This document shows positions 1 through 7,669 of a stretch of 35,961 bases of DNA, one piece after another. The notes under the pieces were generated by a model. The model did not search any database, was not told the DNA's origin, and worked only from the letters and a program-made list of their open reading frames with translations. Origin of the DNA: Propionibacteriaceae bacterium UBA6238. GTDB lineage: Bacteria > Actinomycetota > Actinomycetes > Propionibacteriales > Propionibacteriaceae. The stretch is taken from positions 1 to 35,961 of the forward strand of contig DJWE01000096.1 in assembly GCA_002441465.1 (NCBI GenBank). Reading direction: 5' to 3'. A program made the translations under genes and the position numbers. Each line of letters begins with the position of its first letter. The stretch's first letter is position 1.

Positions 1-562
1 AGATGATGCCGGTCTCGGCCTTCTTCACGTCGTAATCGGCGGCCTGGATCAGCTTGAGCAGAATGTTCTCCACGTCCTCGCCGACGTATCCCGCCTCGGT
101 GAGGGCGGTGGCGTCGGCCATCGCGAACGGGACATTCAGCATCCGCGCCATGGTCTGGGCGAGATAGGTCTTGCCGCAGCCGGTCGGCCCGATCAGCAGG
201 ATGTTCGACTTGCCGAGCTCGACCAGCTCGTCGTCGGCGATCCGGCGTCCGGGCGTGCTCGCCTGGGCCTGAACCCGCTTGTAGTGGTTGTAGACGGCGA
301 CGGCGAGCGCCTTCTTCGCCGTCTCCTGCCCGATCACGTAGGAGTCGAGGAACTCACGGATCTCAGCGGGCTTGGGCAGTTCATCGAGCAGACCCGAGTC
401 GCTGGTCTCGGCGAACTCCTCCTCGATGATCTCGTTGCACAGATCGATGCACTCGTCGCAGATGTACACTCCCGGGCCTGCGATGAGCTTCTTAACCTGC
501 TTTTGGCTCTTCCCGCAGAACGAGCACTTCAGCAGGTCCGAGGTCTCGCCGATGCGTGCCAC
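1..562 (-). CDS. clpX: ATP-dependent Clp protease ATP-binding subunit ClpX (N-terminal part)
   Basis: AAA+ unfoldase that recognises substrates and threads them into the ClpP1P2 chamber in the cytoplasm. The first 187 residues are in the window and the rest lies off the left edge. Starting from a GTG, the protein opens MARIGETSDLLKCSFCGKSQ, followed by a second Cys pair (ICDEC). This is the four-cysteine N-terminal zinc domain of ClpX. The Walker A motif GPTGCGKT and the conserved ALTEAGYVGEDVEN stretch follow. A GGAAGG ribosome site lies 8 nt before the GTG. clpP2 is 78 bp upstream on the same strand, the usual actinobacterial clpP1-clpP2-clpX order. No lesion is visible in the part present. 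Identity is secure; the far end cannot be assessed. Confidence 0.97.
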   Translation of the reverse strand, partial: MARIGETSDLLKCSFCGKSQKQVKKLIAGPGVYICDECIDLCNEIIEEEFAETSDSGLLDELPKPAEIREFLDSYVIGQETAKKALAVAVYNHYKRVQAQASTPGRRIADDELVELGKSNILLIGPTGCGKTYLAQTMARMLNVPFAMADATALTEAGYVGEDVENILLKLIQAADYDVKKAETGII

Positions 563-586
563 GTCGCGCCTTCCATCCGTCTTCGT

Positions 587-630
587 CGGTCAACCCTAAC
601 CCGGCCACCCCAACGAGGAGGGGTTGACCG
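587..630 (-). terminator. Hairpin between clpP2 and clpX
   Basis: A 10-bp perfect inverted repeat (cggtcaaccc at 587-596, gggttgaccg at 621-630) begins 10 nt after the clpP2 stop. A smaller cccc/gggg stem lies inside the loop. No T-run follows, so it could be a partial terminator, an RNA-processing stem, or an attenuator that lowers clpX relative to clpP1P2. Which of these applies is inference. Confidence 0.45.
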
Positions 631-640
631 GGCACAGAGA

Positions 641-1297
641 TCAGTGGGGAACGTCCTTGAGGGACGTCAGGATGTCGTCGACGATGCCGTACTCGACGGC
701 CTCTTCCGCGGTCAGGTACTTGTCGCGTTCGATGTCACGGCTGATCTTCTCGATCGGCTGACCCGTGCTGTCGGCGAGCATGCCCTCCATCAGCGAGCGG
801 ATCCGCATGATCTCCTTGGCCTGGATCTCCAGGTCGGACGACTGCCCGTAGCCACCTTCGGTCGCCGGCTGGTGGATCAGGATTCGGCTGTTGGGCAGGG
901 CGAGTCGCTTGCCCTTGGTACCGGCTGCGAGCAGCACGGCCGCGGCCGAAGCGGCCTGACCCAGGCAGATCGTCTGCACGTCCGGCTTGATGTAGCGCAT
1001 GGTGTCGTAGATCGCGGTGAGCGCGGTGAACGAACCACCCGGAGAGTTGAGGTAGATGCTGATCGGACGCTCGGGATCCATCGACTGCAAGCACAGCAGC
1101 TGCGCCATCACCGCGTTGGCGATGTCGTCGCTGATCGGCGTGCCGAGGAAGATGATCCGATCCTCGAACAGCTTGGTGTAGGGATCGACGCGGCGCATGC
1201 CGTACGACGTCCGCTCCTCCCACTGCGGGATGTAGTAGTCCATGCGCGGGCCGGCTGGCGCGAGGCCACCGGGAAGCATCGGCATGTCGGCGTTCAT
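641..1297 (-). CDS. clpP2: ATP-dependent Clp protease proteolytic subunit ClpP2
   Basis: Serine protease subunit of the Clp complex. In actinobacteria two different ClpP rings, ClpP1 and ClpP2, assemble together and dock ClpX or ClpC. The product is 218 residues. The nucleophile Ser lies in GQAASAA, the catalytic His in LIHQPA, and the catalytic Asp in the ISRDIERDKYLTAEEA region typical of ClpP. The start chosen is the ATG giving MNADMPMLPGG, with AAGGAC about 9 nt upstream. A longer frame reaching back into clpP1 is possible but lacks a ribosome site. The start is only 13 nt after the clpP1 stop, so the two are co-transcribed and probably translationally coupled. The longer N-terminal extension relative to ClpP1 is normal for ClpP2. 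Confidence 0.97.
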   Translation of the reverse strand: MNADMPMLPGGLAPAGPRMDYYIPQWEERTSYGMRRVDPYTKLFEDRIIFLGTPISDDIANAVMAQLLCLQSMDPERPISIYLNSPGGSFTALTAIYDTMRYIKPDVQTICLGQAASAAAVLLAAGTKGKRLALPNSRILIHQPATEGGYGQSSDLEIQAKEIMRIRSLMEGMLADSTGQPIEKISRDIERDKYLTAEEAVEYGIVDDILTSLKDVPH

Positions 1298-1310
1298 GTG
1301 TGCACAGTCC

Positions 1311-1904
1311 TTACTTGTTCGGGGCGTCGGTGGGGATCTGGGCAGCGCGCTCGAACACATGGTCGATGAATCCGTATGCCAGGGCCTGCTCCGCGGTGAA
1401 CCACCGGTCGCGGTCGGAGTCGGTCTCGATCTGCTCGAGGGTCTGGCCGGTGTGCTGCGCGATGAGCCGCGCCATCGTCTGCTTGATGTGCAACGACTGC
1501 TCAGCCTGGATCCGGATGTCGGAGGCGGTGCCGCCGAGGCCGCCGGAGGGCTGGTGCATCATGATCCGGCTGTGCGGCAGCGCGAACCGCTTGCCCTTCG
1601 CGCCGGACGACAGGAGGAACTGACCCATCGAAGCGGCCAGGCCCATGGCCACGGTGGCGACGTCGTTGGAGATCCACTGCATGGTGTCGTAGATGGCCAT
1701 GCCGGAGTCGACCGAGCCGCCCGGGGAGTTGATGTAGAGGTAGATGTCCTTGGTCGGGTCCTCGGCGTTGAGCAGCAACATCTGCGCGCAGATGGCGTTC
1801 GCGTTGTCGTCCTTCACCTCGGAACCCAAGAAGATGATCCGGTTGGCGAGCAGGGCCTGGTAGACGTTGTCGGTCATGCCGATGCCGCCGGGACCAGCGG
1901 CCAT
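1311..1904 (-). CDS. clpP1: ATP-dependent Clp protease proteolytic subunit ClpP1
   Basis: Partner of ClpP2 in the mixed tetradecameric Clp protease. From the ATG at 1904 the product is 197 residues, opening MAAGPGGIGMTDNVYQ. The nucleophile Ser is in GLAASMG, the catalytic His in MMHQPSGG, and the Asp in TDSDRDRWFTAEQA. The start is uncertain. The ATG at 1904 has no clear Shine-Dalgarno. A GTG at 1940 has a weak GGTAGG 9 nt upstream, and an ATG at 1970 overlaps GGGAGG. ClpP1 N-termini are short propeptides, so any of these is compatible with the family. It is the first gene of the clpP1-clpP2-clpX run, with tig upstream on the same strand and a strong hairpin between them. Confidence 0.95.
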   Translation of the reverse strand: MAAGPGGIGMTDNVYQALLANRIIFLGSEVKDDNANAICAQMLLLNAEDPTKDIYLYINSPGGSVDSGMAIYDTMQWISNDVATVAMGLAASMGQFLLSSGAKGKRFALPHSRIMMHQPSGGLGGTASDIRIQAEQSLHIKQTMARLIAQHTGQTLEQIETDSDRDRWFTAEQALAYGFIDHVFERAAQIPTDAPNK

Positions 1905-2149
1905 GGACAGGCCGCGCTGAATGGCTCGATGTTCGTTCACGCAGGCGAACCTACCCGGTACCTCCCTCATTTCGGCGCCGTTCCCCCGCCTGTTCGCTGT
2001 CGGCGCACGGCCACGACGCGATCACGCATCAGAGGGTGACGCGCAGCGCGCGGCAGCCGTCGAGCACCGGACGTTCCGGCGGCGGCGATCCGCCGAACTG
2101 GCCGAGTCCTCCTGTGCCGCCTCGCCTGCCGCGACGCCGCGTCAACGCA

Positions 2150-2181
2150 GCGGCGCCGCCACCCGAAGGTGACGGCGCCGC
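2150..2181 (-). terminator. Probable terminator after tig
   Basis: Inverted repeat gcggcgccg (2150-2158) and cggcgccgc (2173-2181), continued inward after one mismatch by cacc/ggtg around a CGAA tetraloop. It begins 16 nt after the tig stop on the minus strand. There is no T-run, which is common for high-GC actinobacterial terminators. It separates tig from the clp genes. Confidence 0.6.
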
Positions 2182-2196
2182 GTGGGCCTCGGACGG

Positions 2197-3555
2197 CTAC
2201 TCGGCCGCGTCCTCTTCAGCGGCGCCCGCCTCGGGCGTCGCACCGGACACGTCGACAGGATTGCCGTCGGTGTCGGTCACCTTGGCGTCCGCGACGATCA
2301 GGACGAGCGCCTTGTTGCGTCGAATCTCCTGCATCCAGGCGCCGATGTGGTTGTGCTCCATCATGTGCTGCGCCTCTTGTTCGGGACTGGTCCCGTTCTG
2401 GGCGGCCTTGCGCACCAGCAGCTCGGACAGGTCGGCCTGTTCCACGCCCACCTCCGCGTCGTCGGCGACCTTGTCGAGGATCAGCTGCGCCTTCAGGCTG
2501 CGCTCGGTCGAAGCCTCGATGTCGGCCCAGAAGGCCTCGGGGCTTTCGGCCTCGTCCTCGGACTGCTCCAAGTAGCGCTCAAGGGTGAGACCGGCACGCT
2601 GCAGCTGGTCGGTGATCTGCTCCTTGCGGGACGCGATCTCCGCCTCGAGCACGCGCGTGGGAACCTCGAACTCGGTCGCCTCGACGAGCGCCTCGAGCAC
2701 CTTGTCGCGACCGCTCGCGACCTGCTCGGCGGCGATCATCTGCTCGACACTGGTGGTGAGGTCGGCCCGCATCTCCTCGACCGTGTCGAACTCGGAGATC
2801 AGCTGGGCGAAGTCGTCGTCCACCTCGGGCAACTGCTGCTCGGAGACCTTGACGAGGGTCACGGTGATGTCGGCGGGCTCGCCCTCCAGCGGCCCACCCA
2901 CCAGGGTGGACGAGAAGGTCGCCTCCTGCCCCGCGCTCAGGCCGGTGACAGCCTCGTCGAGACCGTCGATCATGCCGCCGGAACCGATCACGTAGGTGAC
3001 GTTCTCCGCGGTCGCGTCCGGAAGGGTCTCGCCGTCGCGGCTACCGACGAGGCTGATCGTGATCTGGTCGCCTGCGGCGGCCGGGCGATCAACCTCGGTG
3101 GAGGTCGCGAATCGCTGCCTCAGCAGCTCGATCCGCTCATCGACCTCGTCGCCGACGGGCCGCTTCACCTCGACAGTGGCCTCGAGCGTGTCGAAGGCCG
3201 GCACGGTGAAGTCCGGACGGATGTCGATCTCGGCGGTGAACTCGACGACCTCGCCGTCCTCGAGCTTGGTGACCTCGACCTCGGGCTCGCCCAGGGGAAC
3301 GACCTTCGCCTCGGCAACAGCCGTCTCGAAGGCACCCGGCAGCGCGGCGTTGATCGCCTCCTGCAGCACCATGCCCCGTCCGAAGCGCTGGTCGATCACC
3401 AGATTCGGCACCTTGCCCTTGCGGAAGCCGGGAATCGTGACCTGCTGGGCGATCTCGTGGTACGCCTTGTCCAGGTGGGGCTTCAGGTCGGCGAAGGGGA
3501 TCTCAACGGTGAGCTTGACCCGGGACGGGCTGAGCTGCTCGACGGTGCTGGACAA
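2197..3555 (-). CDS. tig: Trigger factor (ribosome-bound chaperone / peptidyl-prolyl isomerase)
   Basis: Binds near the ribosome exit tunnel and helps nascent chains fold; the middle FKBP-like domain is a prolyl isomerase. The product is 452 residues, normal length. The N-terminal domain carries the ribosome-docking signature GFRKGKVP near residue 45. The FKBP-type domain includes GDQITISLVGSRDG and GSGGMIDGLDEAVTGL, and the rest is the helical C-terminal arm with an acidic tail. I chose a TTG start (3555-3553), which gives MSSTVEQLSPSRVKLTVEIP. AGGAG sits 8 nt upstream, and trigger factors normally begin just before this TVEQL...VKLTVE pattern. The frame extends further upstream without a ribosome site. 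Clustering with clpP1P2X is the common bacterial arrangement. Confidence 0.96.
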   Translation of the reverse strand: MSSTVEQLSPSRVKLTVEIPFADLKPHLDKAYHEIAQQVTIPGFRKGKVPNLVIDQRFGRGMVLQEAINAALPGAFETAVAEAKVVPLGEPEVEVTKLEDGEVVEFTAEIDIRPDFTVPAFDTLEATVEVKRPVGDEVDERIELLRQRFATSTEVDRPAAAGDQITISLVGSRDGETLPDATAENVTYVIGSGGMIDGLDEAVTGLSAGQEATFSSTLVGGPLEGEPADITVTLVKVSEQQLPEVDDDFAQLISEFDTVEEMRADLTTSVEQMIAAEQVASGRDKVLEALVEATEFEVPTRVLEAEIASRKEQITDQLQRAGLTLERYLEQSEDEAESPEAFWADIEASTERSLKAQLILDKVADDAEVGVEQADLSELLVRKAAQNGTSPEQEAQHMMEHNHIGAWMQEIRRNKALVLIVADAKVTDTDGNPVDVSGATPEAGAAEEDAAE

Positions 3556-3664
3556 TGTGCGGGCTCCTGATCGGATATAGACAGACCTGCCAATGTTAGC
3601 CAGCCCGGCAGCGCAGGTCACCTCGGGCACGGAGGCCGCCGCTTCGGTTACTCTTGGCCAGCAC

Positions 3665-3735
3665 GCGGATGTAGCTCAATGGCAGAGCCCCAGCCTTCCA
3701 AGCTGGCCATGCGGGTTCGATTCCCGTCATCCGCT
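3665..3735 (+). tRNA. tRNA-Gly (anticodon TCC)
   Basis: Complete cloverleaf. The acceptor stem is gcggatg paired with catccgc, with discriminator T. The D arm is gctc/gagc, the anticodon stem ccagc/gctgg with loop cttccaa (anticodon TCC), and the T arm carries gggttcgattcccg. No CCA is encoded. It reads GGA and GGG codons. Confidence 0.97.
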
Positions 3736-3794
3736 CTGATCCGGCGGCGGCATCGGCATCGCGTCCGATGATCCTCCGTCGTACCGAGGCCCAT

Positions 3795-3992
3795 TCAGGC
3801 CGCGAGCCACACCTCTCGGGTCAAGATCGCGGCCATGAACCCCATGGTGGCCAGACCCACGAAGACGCCCCCGGCGTCCAGGCCGGACAGAGCCTGATAT
3901 TGGACGGTGAACTGGCTCAGGACAGACGCCAACACGGCGCTTCCCAGAAGAACCCCCACGATCATTCCGCTGATACGCATCAGATAGCGCAT
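3795..3992 (-). CDS. Small membrane protein, unknown function
   Basis: 65 residues, not recognised. Two hydrophobic helices are visible, roughly residues 6-28 (ISGMIVGVLLGSAVLASVL) and 40-60 (AGGVFVGLATMGFMAAI), joined by a short polar loop, so it is probably an inner-membrane hairpin. AAGGAG lies 5 nt before the ATG, which strongly supports translation. It sits between the tRNA-Gly and the divergently oriented lipoprotein gene, with no operon partner on its strand. No motif indicates a function. Confidence 0.75.
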   Translation of the reverse strand: MRYLMRISGMIVGVLLGSAVLASVLSQFTVQYQALSGLDAGGVFVGLATMGFMAAILTREVWLAA

Positions 3993-4189
3993 CTCGCTCC
4001 TTCCCCCCGAATGAAGCTAGATACCTGAATGCTAGGGCACTCCTGGCCGCCGGTCGAGATGACATTGCGTTTTCTCAGCTTTCTTCCTCCCGCCCGTGCT
4101 GGGCCATTCGGACGCCGCCCGTCGACCTGAACCGACCGCGGAGGCCACGTAGACTCCCGATGGATCCCCTGCTTCCGGAAGGCTCTGCT

Positions 4190-5926
4190 ATGGCGAGATT
4201 CGGTGGTTCGCGCGTCGCGGCCGCTGTCGTCGGTGCGTCGATGCTGGTCACCTTGGCGGCGTGCTCGACCCCCGACTCGATCGTGACCGGCGAACGGCCG
4301 AATTCGCCGACGGCGACCAGCACGCCGTCCCACAGTGCGGAGACCGACCCGGCCAAGCTCGCACTCACCCTTTCCGACCTGCCCGGCTGGACGGCAGCCA
4401 CCGCGAAGGGGGACGGAACGTTCAGCCGTCCGCTCACCGACGCCAGTGGCGCGGTGACCTGGAAGGTGCTGGACGGCTCCAACCAGGTGATCAAGAACTA
4501 CGACCCGAGCCAGCCCGTGGCATTCGGCGACTCGTCGACCTACACGAAGATCCCCGGCGTGCTCACGTTCCGCGGCAACAACTACCGCGATGCGCCGGTG
4601 TACGGCACCACCGACGTCGGTCAGAAGAAGATGCAGGTCGTCTGGACGCAGGACACCGGCGACGTCTACGCGGAGAAGTCGCACTGGGCGGGCGCCGGGT
4701 GGACGGGCCAACCGCTGCTGGTGAACTGGCCGAAGGCCACCAAGGACGCGATGGGACTCAGCCAGGCCCAGATCGACGACCCGAACTTCGTCGAGGTGAT
4801 CTACCCGGTCGTGGACGGCAACGTGTACCGGCTCGACCTGGCCACCGGGCGGCAGACCAAGCCGCCGATCCAGGTGGGCTGGGCGTTCAAGGGCACGGGC
4901 TCGATCGATCCGCGCGGCTACCCGCTGCTCTACTCCGGAATGGGCCTGAACCAGAACGGGGACAAGACCGGCCCCTGGCGCTACCGGATCTTCGACCTGA
5001 TCCAGAACAAGGAGGTGTCCGGCTGGGACGGCTCCGACCCGGGCGCCCCGCGCGACTGGGGTGCGTTCGACTCCTCCGCGCTGGTGAACGCGGCCACCGA
5101 CACCCTGATCGAGCCGGCCGAGAACGGCCTGGTCTACAAGGTGAAGCTGAACGCGACCTTCGACCCGGTGGCGAAGACGGTGAGTGTGAACCCCGAGTTC
5201 ACCAAGCTGAACTACAACACCCCCGACTCCTCCCGTCACGGCATCGAGAGTTCCGCCGCGGCCTACCGGAACCTGATGTACGCCGGTGACAACGACGGCA
5301 ACATCGTCTGCTGGGACGCCACCACGCTGCAGGTCGTCTGGGTGCATCCCACCGGCGATGACACCGACGCCTCGATCGTGCTCGAGGACGACAACGGCAC
5401 CCCGTTCCTCTACACCGGCAACGAGATGGACATACGCGGACAAGACAAGGGCGCCAGCCACGGCCCGGTCACCATCCAGAAGATCAACGGGTTCACCGGC
5501 AAGACCGTCTGGCAGTACGAGATCGACGCGGTCTACAACGAGGCGGTGAACGGCGGGTTGATGGCGACCCCGGTGCTGGGCACCGGCGAGGTGTCCGACC
5601 TGGTGTTCTTCAACATTGCCAAGACCGGCTCGCAGAAGACCGGCACCCTGCTCGCGCTGGACCGGAAGACCGGCACCGTGGCGTGGAAGCGGACGCTGCC
5701 CCACTTCGGCTGGAGCTCTCCGTTGATCCTCACCGGCACGGACGGCCACGCCTACGGGGTCGTCGGTGACTCCTCCGGGCTGTTGCACCTGTTCGACCCG
5801 AACACCGGGGCGGACTACTCCACGCTGCAGTTGAGCCAGAACATCGAGGCCTCCCCCGCGGTCTACGGCAACATGCTCGTGGTGGGCACGTACGCCAAGA
5901 AGTTGTACGGCATCCGGATCAGCTGA
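4190..5926 (+). CDS. Lipoprotein with PQQ-like beta-propeller repeats
   Basis: 578 residues. The N-terminus is a lipoprotein signal: a basic start (MARFGGSRVAAAVVG), a hydrophobic core and the lipobox LAAC followed by STP. It should therefore be anchored outside the membrane. The rest has repeated beta-propeller blades of the PQQ/BamB type (VDGNVYRLDLATGRQTKPPI, DNDGNIVCWDATTLQVVWVH, LLALDRKTGTVAWKRTL, LHLFDPNTGADYSTLQL, closing with YAKKLYGIRIS). The quinoprotein dehydrogenase active-site residues are not evident, so a scaffolding or binding role is more likely than an enzyme. Start: GGAAGG 7 nt before the ATG at 4190; another in-frame ATG at 4160 has no ribosome site. It appears to be monocistronic. 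Confidence 0.88.
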   Translation: MARFGGSRVAAAVVGASMLVTLAACSTPDSIVTGERPNSPTATSTPSHSAETDPAKLALTLSDLPGWTAATAKGDGTFSRPLTDASGAVTWKVLDGSNQVIKNYDPSQPVAFGDSSTYTKIPGVLTFRGNNYRDAPVYGTTDVGQKKMQVVWTQDTGDVYAEKSHWAGAGWTGQPLLVNWPKATKDAMGLSQAQIDDPNFVEVIYPVVDGNVYRLDLATGRQTKPPIQVGWAFKGTGSIDPRGYPLLYSGMGLNQNGDKTGPWRYRIFDLIQNKEVSGWDGSDPGAPRDWGAFDSSALVNAATDTLIEPAENGLVYKVKLNATFDPVAKTVSVNPEFTKLNYNTPDSSRHGIESSAAAYRNLMYAGDNDGNIVCWDATTLQVVWVHPTGDDTDASIVLEDDNGTPFLYTGNEMDIRGQDKGASHGPVTIQKINGFTGKTVWQYEIDAVYNEAVNGGLMATPVLGTGEVSDLVFFNIAKTGSQKTGTLLALDRKTGTVAWKRTLPHFGWSSPLILTGTDGHAYGVVGDSSGLLHLFDPNTGADYSTLQLSQNIEASPAVYGNMLVVGTYAKKLYGIRIS

Positions 5927-5935
5927 GGCTGGAGC

Positions 5936-5959
5936 GGCTGGTCGAGCCTGTCGAGAGCC
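5936..5959. repeat. Intergenic TGGTCGAG-CC-TGTCGAG element
   Basis: The stretch tggtcgagcctgtcgaga, just after the lipoprotein stop, closely matches a short sequence (reverse complement close to tctcgacaggctcgacca) that I recall as frequent between genes in actinobacterial genomes. Only one copy is obvious here. Its role is unknown. Confidence 0.4.
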
Positions 5960-6087
5960 CGTCCCGGGGAGCACCGGCGAGGAACCCGTCGCCAGGTCAC
6001 TGCGGGCGACACCCTTGCCCGTCCGGACGACCTTCGGCCACGATTGCTCCAACGACGCGCCGGCCCGCGTCGAGGACGGAACCGCCG

Positions 6088-6762
6088 ATGACCGCCGAGA
6101 CCCCCGCCCCGCAACCCTCGCAGCCCGACCCTGACACCAGGGCGAAGAAGCGGTCGAAGAAGAGGCAGCGCTCCCTGATCGACGTGGTCGGGGTGTTCAT
6201 GCTCTCCACTGTCGCGATCATCACGGCCTGGTGCGGCTTCGAGGCGTCCAAGTGGGGCGGCGAGATGTCGATCGCCTTCAGCCAGGCGTCCTCTGCCCGC
6301 GTCCAGGCCGCGAACGCGGACGGCCGGTCCCGCGACGCTCGCATGTTCGACCTGGTCATCTGGGCCAACTACGTCCAGGCGGTCGCGGAGAACAAGACCC
6401 AGCTCGCCGACTACATCGAGGCCCGGTTCACACCGGACTTCGCGACCGCATTCACGGCGTGGGACGCGGCCGGCCGGGTCGAGGCGTCGCCGTTCGCCAA
6501 TCCGGCCTACGTGCCCGCCGGAACCAGGGAGGCCGCGGAGCTGAACGCGACGGCCGACGCGAAGTTCGCCCAGGCCCTGGAGAACAACCAGCGCGGCGAC
6601 AACTACTCGCTGCTCACGGTGCTGTTCGCCCTCGTGCTGTTCCTCACCGCTATGTCGCAGCGGGCGAGGGTGCCGTGGGCGAACTGGGTGCTGCTGGGCC
6701 TGGCGATCGCGGTCACGCTGGTCGGCGCGGGCATCCTGGCCACGTTCCCGATCAAGATCTGA
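6088..6762 (+). CDS. Membrane protein of unknown function
   Basis: 224 residues, not confidently assigned. A proline-rich and then strongly basic N-terminus (KKRSKKRQR) precedes one transmembrane helix near residues 31-50. A soluble, mostly helical segment of about 115 residues follows, with many Ala/Gln/Asn, predicted to lie outside. Two further helices sit at about 168-190 and 197-219. The order resembles small bacterial proteins with one N-terminal and two C-terminal helices around an extracytoplasmic coil, such as DUF4337-like proteins, but the match is only by architecture. GAGGACGG precedes the ATG. It is followed after 24 nt by the regulatory palindrome of the ccdA operon, so it is probably a separate unit. 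Confidence 0.75.
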   Translation: MTAETPAPQPSQPDPDTRAKKRSKKRQRSLIDVVGVFMLSTVAIITAWCGFEASKWGGEMSIAFSQASSARVQAANADGRSRDARMFDLVIWANYVQAVAENKTQLADYIEARFTPDFATAFTAWDAAGRVEASPFANPAYVPAGTREAAELNATADAKFAQALENNQRGDNYSLLTVLFALVLFLTAMSQRARVPWANWVLLGLAIAVTLVGAGILATFPIKI

Positions 6763-6786
6763 TCCTCGCGGAAGTTACCCTGAACA

Positions 6787-6804
6787 CATACCCCTAGGGG
6801 TATG
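6787..6804. promoter_or_regulatory. CsoR/CstR-type operator palindrome
   Basis: Perfect 18-bp palindrome catacccctaggggtatg, 94 nt before the ccdA-like gene. The G/C-tract form tacccc-ta-ggggta is the known operator shape of the CsoR/RcnR/CstR family, which senses Cu(I), Ni/Co or persulfide. The right arm contains TATGCT, a plausible -10, so a bound repressor would block transcription. No csoR-like gene is in the window; the regulator would act in trans. Confidence 0.7.
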
Positions 6805-6848
6805 CTTAGCTCGTCGAACGACCCCGAGCCCGAGGACCCGATCCCCCC

Positions 6849-6902
6849 ATGAACGCCACCGCCGGCCACCGCGCCGCCGCTGTGAGGCGGGCCGGGCGAT
6901 GA
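6849..6902 (+). CDS. Possible 17-residue leader peptide before ccdA
   Basis: An ATG preceded by GAGGAC starts a 17-codon frame (MNATAGHRAAAVRRAGR) whose TGA overlaps the ccdA ATG as ATGA. It lies between the operator and ccdA. It might couple translation of ccdA, or it may be chance; the composition is only that of GC-rich DNA. Confidence 0.25.
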   Translation: MNATAGHRAAAVRRAGR

Positions 6903-7648
6903 GCGACCTCACCCTGCTCGGCGCCTTTCTCGGCGGACTGGTGTCGTTCCTCTCCCCCTGTGTGCTGCCCGTGATCCCGGCCTACATCTCCGTGGTCACC
7001 GGGCTCGGCGCCGCGTCCGTGCAGGCCGGCGGACGCGCGCACCTGGCGCAGGTGTTGAAGACGTCGCTCGGCTTCATCGTCGGGTTCAGCACGGTGTTCG
7101 TCCTGCTCGGGCTGTCGGTGACGGCGGTCGGACAGGTGCTGTACCTGAACCGCGTCCTGCTCACCCGGATCTCCGGCCTGGTGGTGCTCGCGATGGCGCT
7201 GTTCCTGCTCGGCTCGCTGTTCCTGAAGGCCCCATGGCTGTACCAGGAGGCTCGCTGGCATCCGCAGCTGGACCGGTTCGGGCCGTTCGCCGCCCCGGTC
7301 GCCGGAGTCGCGTTCGGGTTCGGCTGGACGCCGTGCATCGGGCCGGTGCTGACCAGCGTGCTCGCGGTAGCGGCGAGCAGCGGGGACGTCGGCCGGGGTA
7401 CGGCGATGCTGATCGCCTACTCCGCTGGGCTCGCGGTCCCGTTCCTGGCGGCAGCGCTCGCGCTGGACCGGGTGGCGGGCGCCTTCGACTTCGTGAAGAA
7501 GCACTTCTTTGCGATCACGGTGACTTCGGGCGTGATCCTCGCGATCTTCGGGGCCCTCCTCGCGTTCAACCGGATGTCCCTGGTCACCACGTTCACCCAG
7601 TCGGTCCTGGAGTCCATCGGTCTCGGTGGGCTGCTGGGGCTCGGCTAA
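6899..7648 (+). CDS. CcdA/DsbD-type transmembrane thiol-electron transporter
   Basis: 249 residues, six hydrophobic helices. CcdA proteins carry reducing equivalents from cytoplasmic thioredoxin across the membrane to extracytoplasmic thioredoxin-like proteins for cytochrome c maturation or disulfide reduction. The two redox cysteines sit in the family positions SPCVLP (helix 1) and TPCIGP (helix 4). Start ATG 6899 has GAGGCGGG about 8 nt upstream. The next gene, 21 nt downstream, encodes a membrane-anchored thioredoxin fold, the natural electron acceptor. The shared CsoR/CstR-type palindrome upstream suggests induction by copper or reactive sulfur. No ResB/ResC genes are adjacent, so a role in general thiol reduction or metal/sulfur stress is as likely as haem attachment. 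Confidence 0.93.
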   Translation: MSDLTLLGAFLGGLVSFLSPCVLPVIPAYISVVTGLGAASVQAGGRAHLAQVLKTSLGFIVGFSTVFVLLGLSVTAVGQVLYLNRVLLTRISGLVVLAMALFLLGSLFLKAPWLYQEARWHPQLDRFGPFAAPVAGVAFGFGWTPCIGPVLTSVLAVAASSGDVGRGTAMLIAYSAGLAVPFLAAALALDRVAGAFDFVKKHFFAITVTSGVILAIFGALLAFNRMSLVTTFTQSVLESIGLGGLLGLG

Positions 7649-7669
7649 GCAGGAAGGTCACCTCGTTCG

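Noticed and set aside
3980..6052. 690-codon open frame antisense to the lipoprotein gene
   Set aside because: It mirrors the high third-position GC of the real gene; the product is His/Val/Gly/Arg-rich with no family pattern, and the plus-strand frame has a lipobox and propeller repeats.
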